From Rosellinia necatrix (lineage: Eukaryota; Ascomycota; Sordariomycetes; Xylariales; Xylariaceae), in contig JAGYVD010000006.1 in NCBI GenBank assembly GCA_021209875.1, forward strand, positions 3,410,001 to 3,474,000: a DNA stretch of 64,000 nt. The letters run 5' to 3'. The notes below the pieces were generated by a model. That model had not been told where the DNA came from. It did not search any database and saw nothing but the letters and a program-made list of their open reading frames with translations. This document shows, piece by piece, positions 49,568-60,556 of the stretch. Positions within the stretch are counted from its first letter, which is position 1, and every line of letters begins with the position of its first letter. The position numbers and the translations under genes were made by a program.

Positions 49568-52104
49568 AATGCCTGCTTCCGATCTGCACGGGGTGCCCGG
49601 CCGGGGAGGAGCTGTCAGATGGCGCGTGTGACGCGTGAAGGTACTCGAGGTAGGGTGACCCAATTAGGACGACGGAGACATGGAAGAAAATACCCGACGT
49701 CGTGATCGCAGATGGGTGGTGGGCAGATGTACGAGAGGACCTGGATATCGATCAACAGGGCTGACGACGCTGAGACGCTGACTTGCCAGACGGATGAAGG
49801 GTCGAATGGGACGATCAACTATTCCCGCTGAGTTCTGGTAGGGTGCTGGGCGTTGGGGTCGCGCGAGAGGCGAAGGCGAGCTTCGTGCGCTGAAATACAA
49901 CAGGAAATAAACAGAGACGAATGAGAGAGAATGAAGAGGAAGGGGGTAAGGGCGCGTGGGTGTGCGTGTGGTTGAGGCGACTTGGGTGAAGGGAGGCCGA
50001 AGGTGTTGTGGTTGGTCCCTTGAGACTGGTAGCAACAGTGGCAGCCGGTAACTACTGGGGCCAAGGAGCTCTCGAAGGAGGCAGTTTTGTTTGGCGAACT
50101 CGCGACAGGGCTAGCGAAGTACAAGTAGACAATCGCGGTCGACAATAGAGGAAACACCCGGGGCTGGCTGGGTGCTTTTCTGGAAGAGAAGGGCGCTGTG
50201 TGCGGGTCCTCAGCAAATTTCTAGGCAAATGGGGAATCGTCGCAGGTGGTGGGGACGGAGGTAGGACAAGGGGGGCTGCAATGGGCCCACAATGGAGCCA
50301 ATGGCCGAAGATTCAAGCTCCAACCTATCACGTGCGAAAACTTCAACCCCTGTGAGAGAGTGTCACCAGCTGTAGGCGAGAATCACCAGTGCACGAATAG
50401 GACAGAATGCAAGTCGCAACGGTTGGGGGGAGAATACAACTTCACAAGATAAGATCCCATAACACACTATTAGGGCAGCTAGATACGTATGTAGGGCGAA
50501 TGGACGACAGAAGCCGCTGATATTGATTGTCTCGCTCCTCTACGTCTCAAGCTATAGCTATGTCTAGGCTTTTACAGTACAGTGGAGAGAGAGAAGAGGG
50601 AGGGCAGGGCGACGGGGACGATGAGAGGTGACAGGCTATCTTTTATACATGGCACCTTAGCACCTGTGCTGCTGTTTCCCACGGTTGATTGTTAAGCAAG
50701 GCAGATTTGGTGGTTGCTGCCTAACATGGCCCAACGAATCATGGTGCTTGATGTGAGTCTCTTACTTGGTAACGGCCGATTCTCGGCTTCAGGACAGCTG
50801 CTGCCATTCTGCCAGTTGAAAGATGGGCTGGGGGCACTCCGATGCCTCCCTGCATGCACCTACGCCTGCGCTTGCGCTGTGACACATGACCTACATAGCC
50901 CTCCCTTATCCAAACTGAAGTTTCTTTCAAGATGGGAATATGACTACCTAGGTAGGTATAATCAGACTTGAAAAGGTAGCCTATAGTTTATGCACTTGCC
51001 TTGCCTAAGCTAACCAATCTAGGTACTCATAGACGGGTAACTGCACTCTGCAGCGCGGTGAGGAGGTGAAACTGGCAAGGCTTTGTGTGGGAAAGACAGC
51101 TAGCTCGAGTGTGTTGAGGAGAAGGTTCCTATGCAGCTGCCGGTGCTTGTCAGGCGCACTTACTCAAGTATGTACCGTGGTACCTCCAGATCTGCTAGAG
51201 GGGGGGGGGGGCTGTAGGCGCCTAAATACCTAGGTACCTAGGGAGCGCTGGACCAGATAGGATAGGTGATAGGTGATAGGGACTTACGGAAGGAAGACGC
51301 GACCGGGTTTCCCATAACGGGGCTTGGCCATCCGACACGCGCGCCAGGACCAGCCAGACTTTCGAGAGTCCCAGCCACTCGTACGTGCGTTGGTTACATT
51401 CCCACTTCAGGTATGCATGTATGCGCAGCGCCGCTTGGCCAAAAAACACACGCGCATGAGGGCCATCGTCAATCCACACGCCGTTCCTCCTCCACCTACT
51501 GGCCCGTCGCTCACTCGAGCCTAAGCTGGACGCTCCTCACGGCCCTCGTCGCGACCGCTACGGGCATTGCCTCAACCTACGCCAAACAGCATTGCCTGCC
51601 ATCGCCTACTATCGCCTACTATCGCCTGCTATACGATATCCCATCCCGCCGACTCACCGATAACCTACTTTTGAGTACTGATAGCTTCTGCGCGTGCCCC
51701 AGCCAACTAATTTCTTTGTTATTATTGACCCTTTTTTTTTGGCGCCACCTCTGACCAGACCCTCCTGTCGCATTGCGTAGTTTATGTTATAATACTACAA
51801 AGCTGTGTTTGTTACTCGATTGGTGACACCACTCGAGGTCTCCCCTTCCGGCGTCTCGGATACCTTGTCACTCGCTTCCCTTACTGGCCCGATACGCCAT
51901 ACAAAGCAAGTCTGTCAATATTGCATTTCAGGAGGGACACCGCTCCCGTAGGTATAGCGTGTCTGTTGGCCATCGTCTCAAGTAGGAAAAACTCGGCACT
52001 CATTCCCCTGCTTGAATCTATTGGCACTGAATCGTGGTGGAACTTCTAAAGCGCGGCTCACCGGGTTGCATTCGCGTTGCACATAAAAAAAAATTTAAAA
52101 AAAA
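49568..52104. other. Divergent intergenic region between nucleoporin and centrin genes
   Basis: Probable promoters for both neighbours. It holds a G-rich and C-rich leader near 49.6-50.2 kb, ACCTAGGT palindromes near 50945 and 51226, a G10 run near 51201-51210, and a CT-rich stretch before an A-run preceding the centrin start codon (about 52084-52104). No gene seen. The 162-codon frame at 51266 has no recognisable motif. Confidence 0.6.
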
Positions 52105-52867
52105 ATGATGGCATCAGGGATGAACAACTATGCCAGCGGCAGTATGAATGACTACGCGGGCCCCGGTATGCACGGGGCATCGATACGCGGCGGGCCTTCT
52201 CGGTCAGGTCCACGCTTTGCGGCAGCCGCGGCGGCGCGGAATCCCGAGCCAGCAGAGGCGTGGGACCAGATAAGCGACGAGCACAGGACCGAGATCAACG
52301 ACTGCGTAAGTTGACCATGGCCACCACGCCCATACCATGGCGACCCTACCGGGGAAAACAGAGAACTAACCCGCGCTGGGCGCGTTTCGTCTATAGTTCC
52401 ACCTCTTCGACATGAACAAGGACGACCAGCTCGACTTCTCCGAGTTCCGCTACGCGCTCCAGGCGCTCGGCTTCAGCAACGTGTCGCGGGCGGACCTGAT
52501 CGCGTCCTTCCGGGCGGCGGCGCTCCCGCGGCCGAACTGGACCCCCCTGCCGTCCCTGCCGGGCCAGCCCGCGCCGTCGGGCGCGCCCGGCGTCGTTGAC
52601 CTGCGCATGCCGCGCGACGGCTTCCAGGCCGTCGCCGCCCGCTACGTCGCCGCCCGCGACCCGCGCGAGGAGCTCCTTAAGACCTTCGCCCTCTTCGACA
52701 AGGGCGCCAAGGGTGTCATCACCCCCGACGACCTGCGCGCTGTCGTGAAGGAGCTCAACGAGGACGTCCCCGAGAACGAGATCCGTAGCATGATCGAGCA
52801 GTTCGACGTCGAGGGCAAGGGCGGCGTCAACCGAGAGGAGTTCGTCGGCATCTTCCTCGACAGGTGA
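52105..52867 (+). CDS. CDC31: Centrin / Cdc31-type EF-hand protein
   Basis: Exons 52105-52305 and 52397-52867; 223 residues. The GT-AG intron joins INDC to FHLFDMNKDDQ in phase 0. EF-hand loops: DMNKDDQLDFSE (first), DKGAKGVITPDD and DVEGKGGVNREE (last two). The second position between them (about residues 103-140) is replaced by a Pro-rich linker (LPSLPGQPAPSGAPG), so one EF-hand is degenerate. The N-terminus of about 60 residues is Gly/Ser/Ala-rich. Centrin binds Ca2+ at the spindle pole body and is needed for its duplication. Yeast Cdc31 also acts in mRNA export at the pore. ATG-ATG occurs at the start; either Met is possible. A GCC repeat begins just after the stop. The exon is very GC-rich compared with flanks. 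Confidence 0.9.
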
Positions 52868-52868
52868 C

Positions 52869-52902
<34 letters not shown>

Positions 52903-52911
52903 GCCGCCACC
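52867..52911. repeat. GCC trinucleotide run just after centrin stop
   Basis: A run of about ten GCC units continues from the TGA of the centrin gene. It would lie in the 3' untranslated region. Confidence 0.85.
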
Positions 52912-54457
52912 ACCTCCGCCGGAGACCCAGGCCCGACTATCCCGGAAGGGAAAGGAGAAGCAGTCCCGATAAGAACAAACTCAATAACGAGGGAAAAGGG
53001 CGCGCTCCTTAATTCGCCCGTCCTCGAGGGCAGGGACAGGGACAGGGATAGGGCAGGGCGGCGTGAGGGGCCAGGGACCCGAGGGGGAGGAAGAAGACTA
53101 TCTATCTAATCAGAGGCGCTGACGTCCCAGTCAAAAAGTCCCCAAAAAAATAATATTTCCAAAAAAAAAAAAAAGGGGGACCGCTAATGCAATGCGCCTC
53201 GACTGGACGCCTTGCCCGCTCGCTCGACGGTTCCTACAGCACGCCCGCGCCCCCGAAGAACTGGGCACGGCATGGTGACGAACGCCGCGCCAAGCTAAGC
53301 TACCTAAGTTGGTAGGCAGGTAGGTAGGTAGACGGACCCCGCTTCGCTCGGTGCACACCAGTGAGTGTGCCCTCCCTTACCTGACCTAACCTACCTACCT
53401 ACCTACGAGGAACCCCTCACTTGTTCTCGTCGAGTTAGCGAAAACTGCCTACCTAGACTAGCTAAGCTAGCTAGACGGTTAGTCGGCGCCGGCATTATCT
53501 CCTCGGCTGAATCGCTCGCGCGCGCCACAAGTGCTCACAGAGAGAATCGTTCCGCTTGGGCTAAGTCCGACGGGCGACGGGCCGAGAGGAGGTGGGTGGG
53601 GGAAGGGGTGAAAGGGGGGTTGGATCATTCAAAGGGTGTATGATATTAGACAAGGTCTAGGTCTGTCTGGAGAAGCGAGGGAAATTAATCAATGAATCAA
53701 CTGAGATAGATAGAAATGGTGAAAGGTTTTTTTTTTTTTTTGCAACGTTGTATATACAGCCCCTTTTTTGCGTATGCTAATACTATAATTCAAATAGGAG
53801 CTAAAATAAAGCTTCTGTCATGTCTAAATACCAAACGTCCCTCCCCCGTAGCATTGGACACCTTGTATGTATTTCACCTGGTTGACAATAGCCGTGAAGG
53901 TTATGCCCGAATGATGTCTTTGGCAGTCCACTGGGCATAAGGTAGTTGGTGTCTAAAATCTCCCTTTGTGCTGTACACGTTTCCTTCTCTTTCCCTCTTG
54001 CTTCCGTGGGGGTTTACCTTACAGAAGTGAGTGGGTGGAAAGGAAGACTTCGTGGTCTGAAGGTAGATGTAGATAAGTAACCGTGCTACCCTACTATACA
54101 GCACCGCCTCCTTTCCGTATATATTACGGTTTCTCCTATCTCCCTCCCATCCCCTCTCTCGGGCTCTTGCTACCTTCCCACAATCTTTTGTCTTCTACTA
54201 ATATGAAGTCCCTACTTGTTGTAGGGAGGTATCAATCGAAAATAAGGTACGCCAAACAACGATTCCCTAGAAGTGGAATCCCTCCAGAGACTCTTATCAC
54301 CAAGACAAAACTCAAAGCCTTGGTAACCCTTGGGAATTGCGTATATAGTCGAGGAGTATACACTTGGTGCGTCACGCCTCCGCAAAACCTGGGTGGAGTC
54401 GGCCAAGAAGGGGCAAATCAACAGTGTCCAGCGTATGTTCGTGTGAACGCCGGGCGT
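52912..54457. other. Convergent intergenic region between centrin and epsin
   Basis: 3' flanks of both genes. A and T homopolymers (about 53159-53174 and 53727-53741) and ACCT repeats near 53310-53410. No gene or RNA gene seen; the 171-codon frame at 54083 overlaps the epsin 3' end on the other strand and has no motif. Confidence 0.6.
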
Positions 54458-54822
54458 CTAGAATTGTATCAGGTCTTGGCCGTGCTGGTTATTTTGTTGC
54501 TGCGACCGGGCAGCAAATGGGTTATTTGGACCTCCATAGCCGTTCATGGCCATCATTGCAGGGCCGGTAGCGGCCGACATCTGTTGCTGGCCGTATGATA
54601 GTTGAGGCATTCCTGTGTACTGTGTCCTCAAGAAAGGGTTGTGACCAGTAGCCTCGGCTGTTAGTTTTTGGGCGCCAGAGCCGGCCGAATTTACAAATGT
54701 ACCGGGCGCTGTGTGCTGGGATGGAATTCGTAAATCGCCGGTGTTTCCAAAGGTGTCCATCCCCTCTCCGCTGGCTAGCAGGGCATTGAGTCTTTGTTCA
54801 TGTTCGTTCATCGGCCGCTGAG

Positions 54823-54859
<37 letters not shown>

Positions 54860-56429
54860 TTGTTGTTGATGATGTTGTTGATGATGTTGTATAGGGGGCT
54901 GGAAAGCGGAGTGGGGAGGTGGTGAGTATGTTTGTAGTGTCTTCTGCTCCGGAAGACTCTGGAGGGAATTGAGAGTCGGCATGGATGGTGTGTTGGCGCT
55001 TTGGGGCCGTGCAAAGCCAGAGGCGAACGGATTGTTTGAGCCAGTCTTCATTGGCTGTAAAGCCGACTGAACGCCGAGGTGGGCGTTATTGCTAGCCCAA
55101 GGGTTGTTGGTCCCCGGTTGCACAACTGGTTCAGGAGACGCAGTCGGTTGTGGTTGGAATGCCTGTTGCGCATAGGGATTGTATCCGGTCGGTTGCATCT
55201 GGAAGGGTTGTGGCTGGTTTTGCTGGGTTTGCTGGTTGAGCTGGTTGTAAGGATCGTACATGCCGGTTGGTTGCTGCGCAAAGCCATTCGAGTAGACGGT
55301 ATTGGTGGGGTGTCCAGTGTAAGCGTTGTTAACGAATGCCGTCTGCTGTGGCTGCATAAATTGGCTTTGGTCGACTGGATTTCCCATCCAATCAACGTTA
55401 TTACCCTGTTGATAGCCCATATTCATGCCTGTGGGCTGGGGCTGGCTGCTCGGGACGGGATCACTGACGCCAAAAAGTGACGCGGCGTTGCTCTCTTCTA
55501 GTTCTCGTTTCCGGCGTTCGTCCTCCTCCCGGCTGAGCTTGATGGCTTTCTCAAGGTCGGGATCTTCATCACCGCCACCACCACTACCAGATAGACGGCC
55601 TTGTCGCTTCCTGTTGTCCTCCTCCTCTTGGTATTTGCTCGCCTCAATTGCTAGTTTGTACTCGGCATCCTCCTCGTCGCTATATCGTCGGGGGGCCTGT
55701 CGTTGCTGTCGGTGGCTCCCGGAAGGAGCGGCGACTGGGGCATACTCCTCGATGCCGGTGACTCGAGATTTCCACGTTTTCCTGTCACTTCGTTCGGCGC
55801 GCAGGCGTTCTTCGTCGAGGATTAAAGCCGTAAGTTCCTTAGCCGCAACGCGAACTGTTGTCGTTAGCATGCACGAGATTGCGTCACTGGCAGGGGGGAA
55901 ATGGACGCACCATTTTGGCCGACATCCCGGCCTTCTTCATCAATATGGACGAACTCGCGTAATGTCTTGATGATAAATATATTTTTTCGGGCCCATGTCA
56001 CAACCAACTCGGATCCCTCATGCAGGCAGTAGTCGAGAACTTTCAGGGCCTTCAAAACATGTCTCCAGTTTTTGCCTTTGTCGTTGAGCCGTTTATCGAG
56101 CATATCAACTATGTCGTAGAACTCAGTCGATCTATGAAGCAGTTGAGTTAATTGGGCTGGACGTTGCGTGCATGCGAGGTGCATCGGCGTTATGGGCAAC
56201 ATACGAATTATACGTCATCTGAGCAAGCTCGCTCATCTGAGTGCCGGTCGGGCCCCATGGGTCATTACTTGTCGCTATGAAACACGCAATTAGTACCCGA
56301 CGCGGCAAACCACCATGCCGCAGGTAGCGGCAGAGAATCAGTACGGGCGAACCAACCTTCGCGAACCTTGACCTGGACACTGGAGTACCCTTTGGTCACA
56401 TTTTTGACGCTTCTCATTACTTTCGCCAT
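54458..56429 (-). CDS. ENT1: Epsin (ENTH-domain endocytic adaptor, Ent1/Ent2 type)
   Basis: Minus-strand exons 56429-56357, 56274-56205, 56131-55911 and 55854-54458; 586 residues with matching phases. The ENTH domain (about 1-150) begins MAKVMRSVKNVTKGYSSVQV and contains TEFYDIVDMLDKRLNDKGKN and the VLDYCLHEGSELVV block. It binds PI(4,5)P2 at the plasma membrane. Two ubiquitin-interacting motifs follow (about 181-197 and 219-233). The rest is Gln/Asn/Pro-rich, with several NPF motifs for EH-domain partners (NPFASGF, NPFLRTQ, NPFAARS). A poly-Gln run near 445-470 comes from a CTG repeat. It ends in DLIQF, a clathrin-box-like C-terminus. In yeast these proteins link ubiquitinated cargo to clathrin and actin during endocytosis. 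Confidence 0.95.
54825..54880. repeat. CTG/TTG repeat encoding poly-Gln in epsin
   Basis: A run of CTG units, then TTG units, on the plus strand reads as Gln on the minus strand. Length is likely to vary between strains without a frame change. Confidence 0.9.
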
Positions 56430-58599
56430 CGTGCCGGCGCTGTTTGCGGAAGATGACGAAAGGGGGAAATATAGGGGTCCCGAGGTTGCACGGTCGCAGG
56501 TCGTTGGCTGTATGCACTGGGAGGGAGCGGATACGATGGCCCAAGAATCGGTGGGCTGGCGCGATTGAATGCGCGACCGACCGCTTTGTTGTGTTTAGTC
56601 TCGTGGTTGGGAGGGAGGTGGTCGGGCTCAGTGGCAATCAGGCGACGGGTGGTTGGTTGGTTGGTTGGTTGGTTGGGATTGAATAAGTAGGATGGGAAAT
56701 ACAACACCTCCCAGGTACGCGTAATGATGATGATGATGCCGAGGGATTAGGCGGTTGGCTACGACACGGGCGTGGGTTCGGACGGCGAGGAAATAGGTAC
56801 AGAAGGTGGCAACGGCGGTACTACCGCGGACATGTGATGTTTTGTAAAGTTGAACAAATGAGGGAAGAAATGAATCGAACGAATGATGGTGATGAGGTTG
56901 GGAGGGGAGACACCGAGCGCCAAGCTACCCGCTGAAGGGACCGAGAACGACACAACGTAATGCTGGGCTTGGCAGAGAGATTGGGTGGTAAATTTGGAAT
57001 AGCGCGGCTCGCCCGTCGTCCGTCGATGTGTCTCGCAGCTGTCTGTTGCTGTTTGTCGTGTGCGGCCCTTTACACTAGCAGGTTGCGCGTCTTGTCAAAG
57101 TTCGTACAGTAATGTACCCAGAATCCCAGATAACCACTTTAGTACCTAGTTGTTGGTTGCTCTGTTGCGCAGCCCCTGAAAACTCTAGTTAGTGGGTTGT
57201 CTGCCGAATACCTGACTACCTAGTGCAAGGCAAGGCAGTAGATACCTAGTAGGTAAGTAGGTAATAATAATCTTGGATATTTTGTTGAATAGCACCAGGG
57301 AGCTAGGGTAGGCATGTATTCCGCTAATATGGAGGAAGGTGAGGAAATAAAGGAGCGCCTCAACCGGCTTAGGACGGGACGGGAAAGTGACGCAAAGTGT
57401 CTTTGCTAGGCAAGAATACCCAAGAGGTAAGTACTATCTGCCTGCATACAGTAATTACCTACTCGAGCTACATGATACAGCCAATGAGCAATACCTACCT
57501 AGGTAAAGAGTACGTACATAACTATCTAGCTCCATCTAGCATAGGTCATACCTATTACCACCCGGTTTTTCAGTTAGGTCGGTATCTACCTACCTAGGTG
57601 GTTACTAGTTGCGAGGTACCTACTTTCTCCTGCAAGTAGGTACTTAAATTGGTACCTACCTGAAGTTGGATAGCTTCAACATGAAAACTTCATTTGGGCA
57701 GGTCATATGTTCAATACATCGTGTCACTTTAAGCAGATAGAAAGGCTTGGAGCTGAAGGGAGCCGTATCGAACATGGCATATTATCATTCGTCGTCGTCG
57801 GAAGCGGTCAACGCCTTTCACGACGCGCAAGCGCACCTGAGCATGTAACGCTACCCACTCAGGTAGTCGGGAAGGCAAGCGACCACCACAATACCTGATA
57901 CTTGCCAACACATGTATCGTACATATCCAAGGAGGTATCCGAGACACCTACTTGCTTACCCGTCGGCCTGCACTACAAGACCTCCAAGGCCAAGTCAGGC
58001 GTTCGATACTGGTTACCTACATGTGGAAGACGGAATCAACGCTACCGTTTAAATGACTACCCCTAAGCAGGTGCCTAAAGGTACCTGGGTATAATAGCCA
58101 ACGCAATTGACTACCTACTTACCCAGTAGTAGTATTGCTAGAATAATGAATGCAGCGCCGGACATGCCATCAAACAGACTGATTTACTACCTGTCTCAAT
58201 TGCTGTAGTGCTGTAGTGCTGTAGTGCTGATATGTATGTTGAGAGATGGCCGAGGCGAGCTGATATCACCCTTGCACATTAGGTAGACATGCTGTATAGT
58301 AGGTGTATGAGGTGGTAGGCACGTATAAGCATCTGCCTTTTCCCTTGCATCTTGTACACACATAGACATGGGATAATAGACGTATAATAGGCGCCAAGAA
58401 AGCAGAGGGGAGAAATTCAAAGAGGCTGTACCAAAAATCGATGTTATGTGGATTTGTGACCTAAATCCTCCCTCGAAATGCCCTCAAGCGCCGAGTTTTC
58501 ATATTATACCTATAAATACATGGATCGAAAACACTGGGCTAAACGATGCTAGGTGCCGTGACACTACCATAAACAGAAACCAAAACATCAAGTTCGAGC
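56430..58599. other. Intergenic region between epsin and glutaminyl cyclase-like genes
   Basis: Promoter side of epsin first, with a GGTT repeat (56648-56679), then AGGT/ACCT repeats (for example 57240-57265, 57497-57505, 57585-57600 and 57615-57660). The last part is the 3' flank of the gene at 58600. No gene recognised. Confidence 0.6.
56648..56679. repeat. GGTT tetranucleotide repeat
   Basis: About seven GGTT units in tandem occur close upstream of the epsin start. Confidence 0.85.
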
Positions 58600-59849
58600 T
58601 TATGTCCTCGCTGGAGCCGTGTCCTTTGGCTCGACCTCCATCATATCCAACCATTCGAGGGCGAAAGCGGTGACGATGCGTGCCCAATCCCGAACGGTGG
58701 GCATATCGAGATGCGCGCCGTCGTCGTCCATGGTATGCCAGACGGGTGGGAACGGTGTGGCGATCAGGTGCAGTATCGGAACGCCACGGTACATAAAGGG
58801 GATGTGATCGTCCTGGACCGTTCCGCGACCGAATTTGGAGATCTCCTTTTCGGCATCGGGCAGGAACGGACCCGTGGGGTTGGACTCGAGCAACTTGAGC
58901 TCCCGCATGCGGTTCTCGATCCTGGCCATGGCGCGGTACGCCCAGTGGGTCGGCAGGAAAGGCGACGGCACGGTGGGATCCGCGGATCCGAGAAGATCTA
59001 GGAGCACGAACATGCTGATCTGGTCCAACGGGTTCTTGTAGAACGAGTTCGCCGGGTGGGGGGAGGTTTCCCAGCGTTCGGCCAGGGCTCTGCGCGTGCT
59101 TGTTAGTCGATCTTCCATGGCTAGCTCTGCATCCTCCGCCATTCCCAGAGGGGAGGGGAAGGGTGAGTCTGAAGAATAGTAGTCCGTGTAGGGAGGAATA
59201 GGTCATACCGGGCTCCGTAAAGCGAATCTGTCGGCGACCAATTCAGGAATGCTTCCTCGCCATCCAACAGCAGAATCTGCACGCCCATATCCATGGGGAC
59301 GCTGCCACCCTCGCCCAATGCCGCCATCTCGTCATGCATCTGCGTAACAAAGTGGTCGATGCTGCGTGCCACGTGCATCAAGATCGCACACGGCGCCGCG
59401 CTATCCGTGGCCCCGATGAAGCCCTCGGGTTTCATCTTACTGTCATAATGGGCAACCAGCGTGAGCAGGTTGCTCTGCCCCTCCTGCACCCACGGCGGCT
59501 CGCGCTTGAACAGTAGATTCTGGAACGGGATTTCGCGATCGCCCGTCACCGGCGTCTTGCCCGTCGAGTTGAACCACTCGAGGCTCCATTTCGGGAGCTC
59601 CTCGCGGAAGAAGTTGACGAAGTGCTCCTGCGCCGCGACCTGGCCCGGCGTCCCCGGCACCCGGGGGATCAGGATCGGCGCCAGCAGCTTGCCGTTGTCG
59701 ATGTTGAAGTCATCGCCGCCGGATGGCACGAGTTTCAGAAACCGGTCCGATAGCTCTGTGTAGGCGAGCGTGGGCAAGATTAACCACGACAGCAGTATAA
59801 GCGGCCGCAGGAGCAGCGAGGTGCGTGCTAGAAACATGGTTATGCGCAT
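58600..59849 (-). CDS. Glutaminyl-peptide cyclotransferase-like M28 metalloenzyme
   Basis: Exons 59849-59209 and 59089-58600; 376 residues. The intron removes the segment between LYGAR and ALAERWETS, with a GACTAAC branch site. I chose the Met at 59849 because the next 30 residues form a signal peptide or membrane anchor (SLLLRPLILLSWLILPTLAY). An in-frame Met 30 codons upstream is less likely. Zinc ligands by family alignment are D149 (GATDSAAP), E199 of DGEEAF, and H332 of VWHTMDDDG. QC enzymes convert N-terminal Gln to pyroglutamate in the secretory pathway; the VAHYDSK and NSFYKNPLDQ blocks fit. A general M28 aminopeptidase is the alternative. It is probably secreted or in the secretory pathway. 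It is tandem with, and downstream of, the Sas3-type gene. Confidence 0.9.
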
Positions 59850-60556
59850 CCCCAGGCGTGGTGGGGTGGGCTGGCGCGTGTTGAAGGGCCGTTGCCCTGA
59901 AGGGTCGTTGCAAAGGCGTGCTATACCTGCTACCTCCATCCACAGGGCGCATTCATACTAGTGTATTGGCAATCATAGAAATCGGAAACAAATTGGAGAC
60001 GGGTTGGAAAGAACGCTGGCTCGTGATGCAATTGCAGGAAAATACGATTGGAAAGGACACAGAAGTCTCAAAGCACCGCGCCTGTCGAATTGGAGATGGG
60101 TTAGGTAGTCTACCTAGGTAAGAGGTACCTAGGTTTTAGCGCTTCGGAAGGCTGAAACAAGGTGTCACTCAGGGGCTGGCCAGGTCTTGAACATCGAGCA
60201 TTGCAGGGATGTCGTTCCGCCATCGCCGCCTCACCTAGCCTAAGTGAGTGCATTGCGCACTTCGTACATCGCCTTGATACAGACTGGTAGAAATGAGGTA
60301 CTTGTAGCATCGAGGGAAATATCGTGGGATTTAGGATTTAGGACCGGTGCAGTATCAACTCTAAGGCATTACATAATCGTATTTACTCTAGGTATCTCAG
60401 ACAACCGCCGACACACAGTCCATGAACGCCGGAGCTCCCGAGAGCACATTGGGAACCGCATAAAACCCCCCGACCTTCCACCCCCCCCATACGCCACAAG
60501 GCATGTCCGTCCTATTATACATCAAATTCGCAGGTCTGTTTGTGCTCACACCGTTA
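59850..60556. other. Short intergenic region, no gene seen
   Basis: Promoter side of the glutaminyl cyclase-like gene and 3' flank of the Sas3-type gene. An ACCTAGGT palindrome lies at about 60110-60135, and a C9 run near 60480. No coding or RNA feature recognised. Confidence 0.6.
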
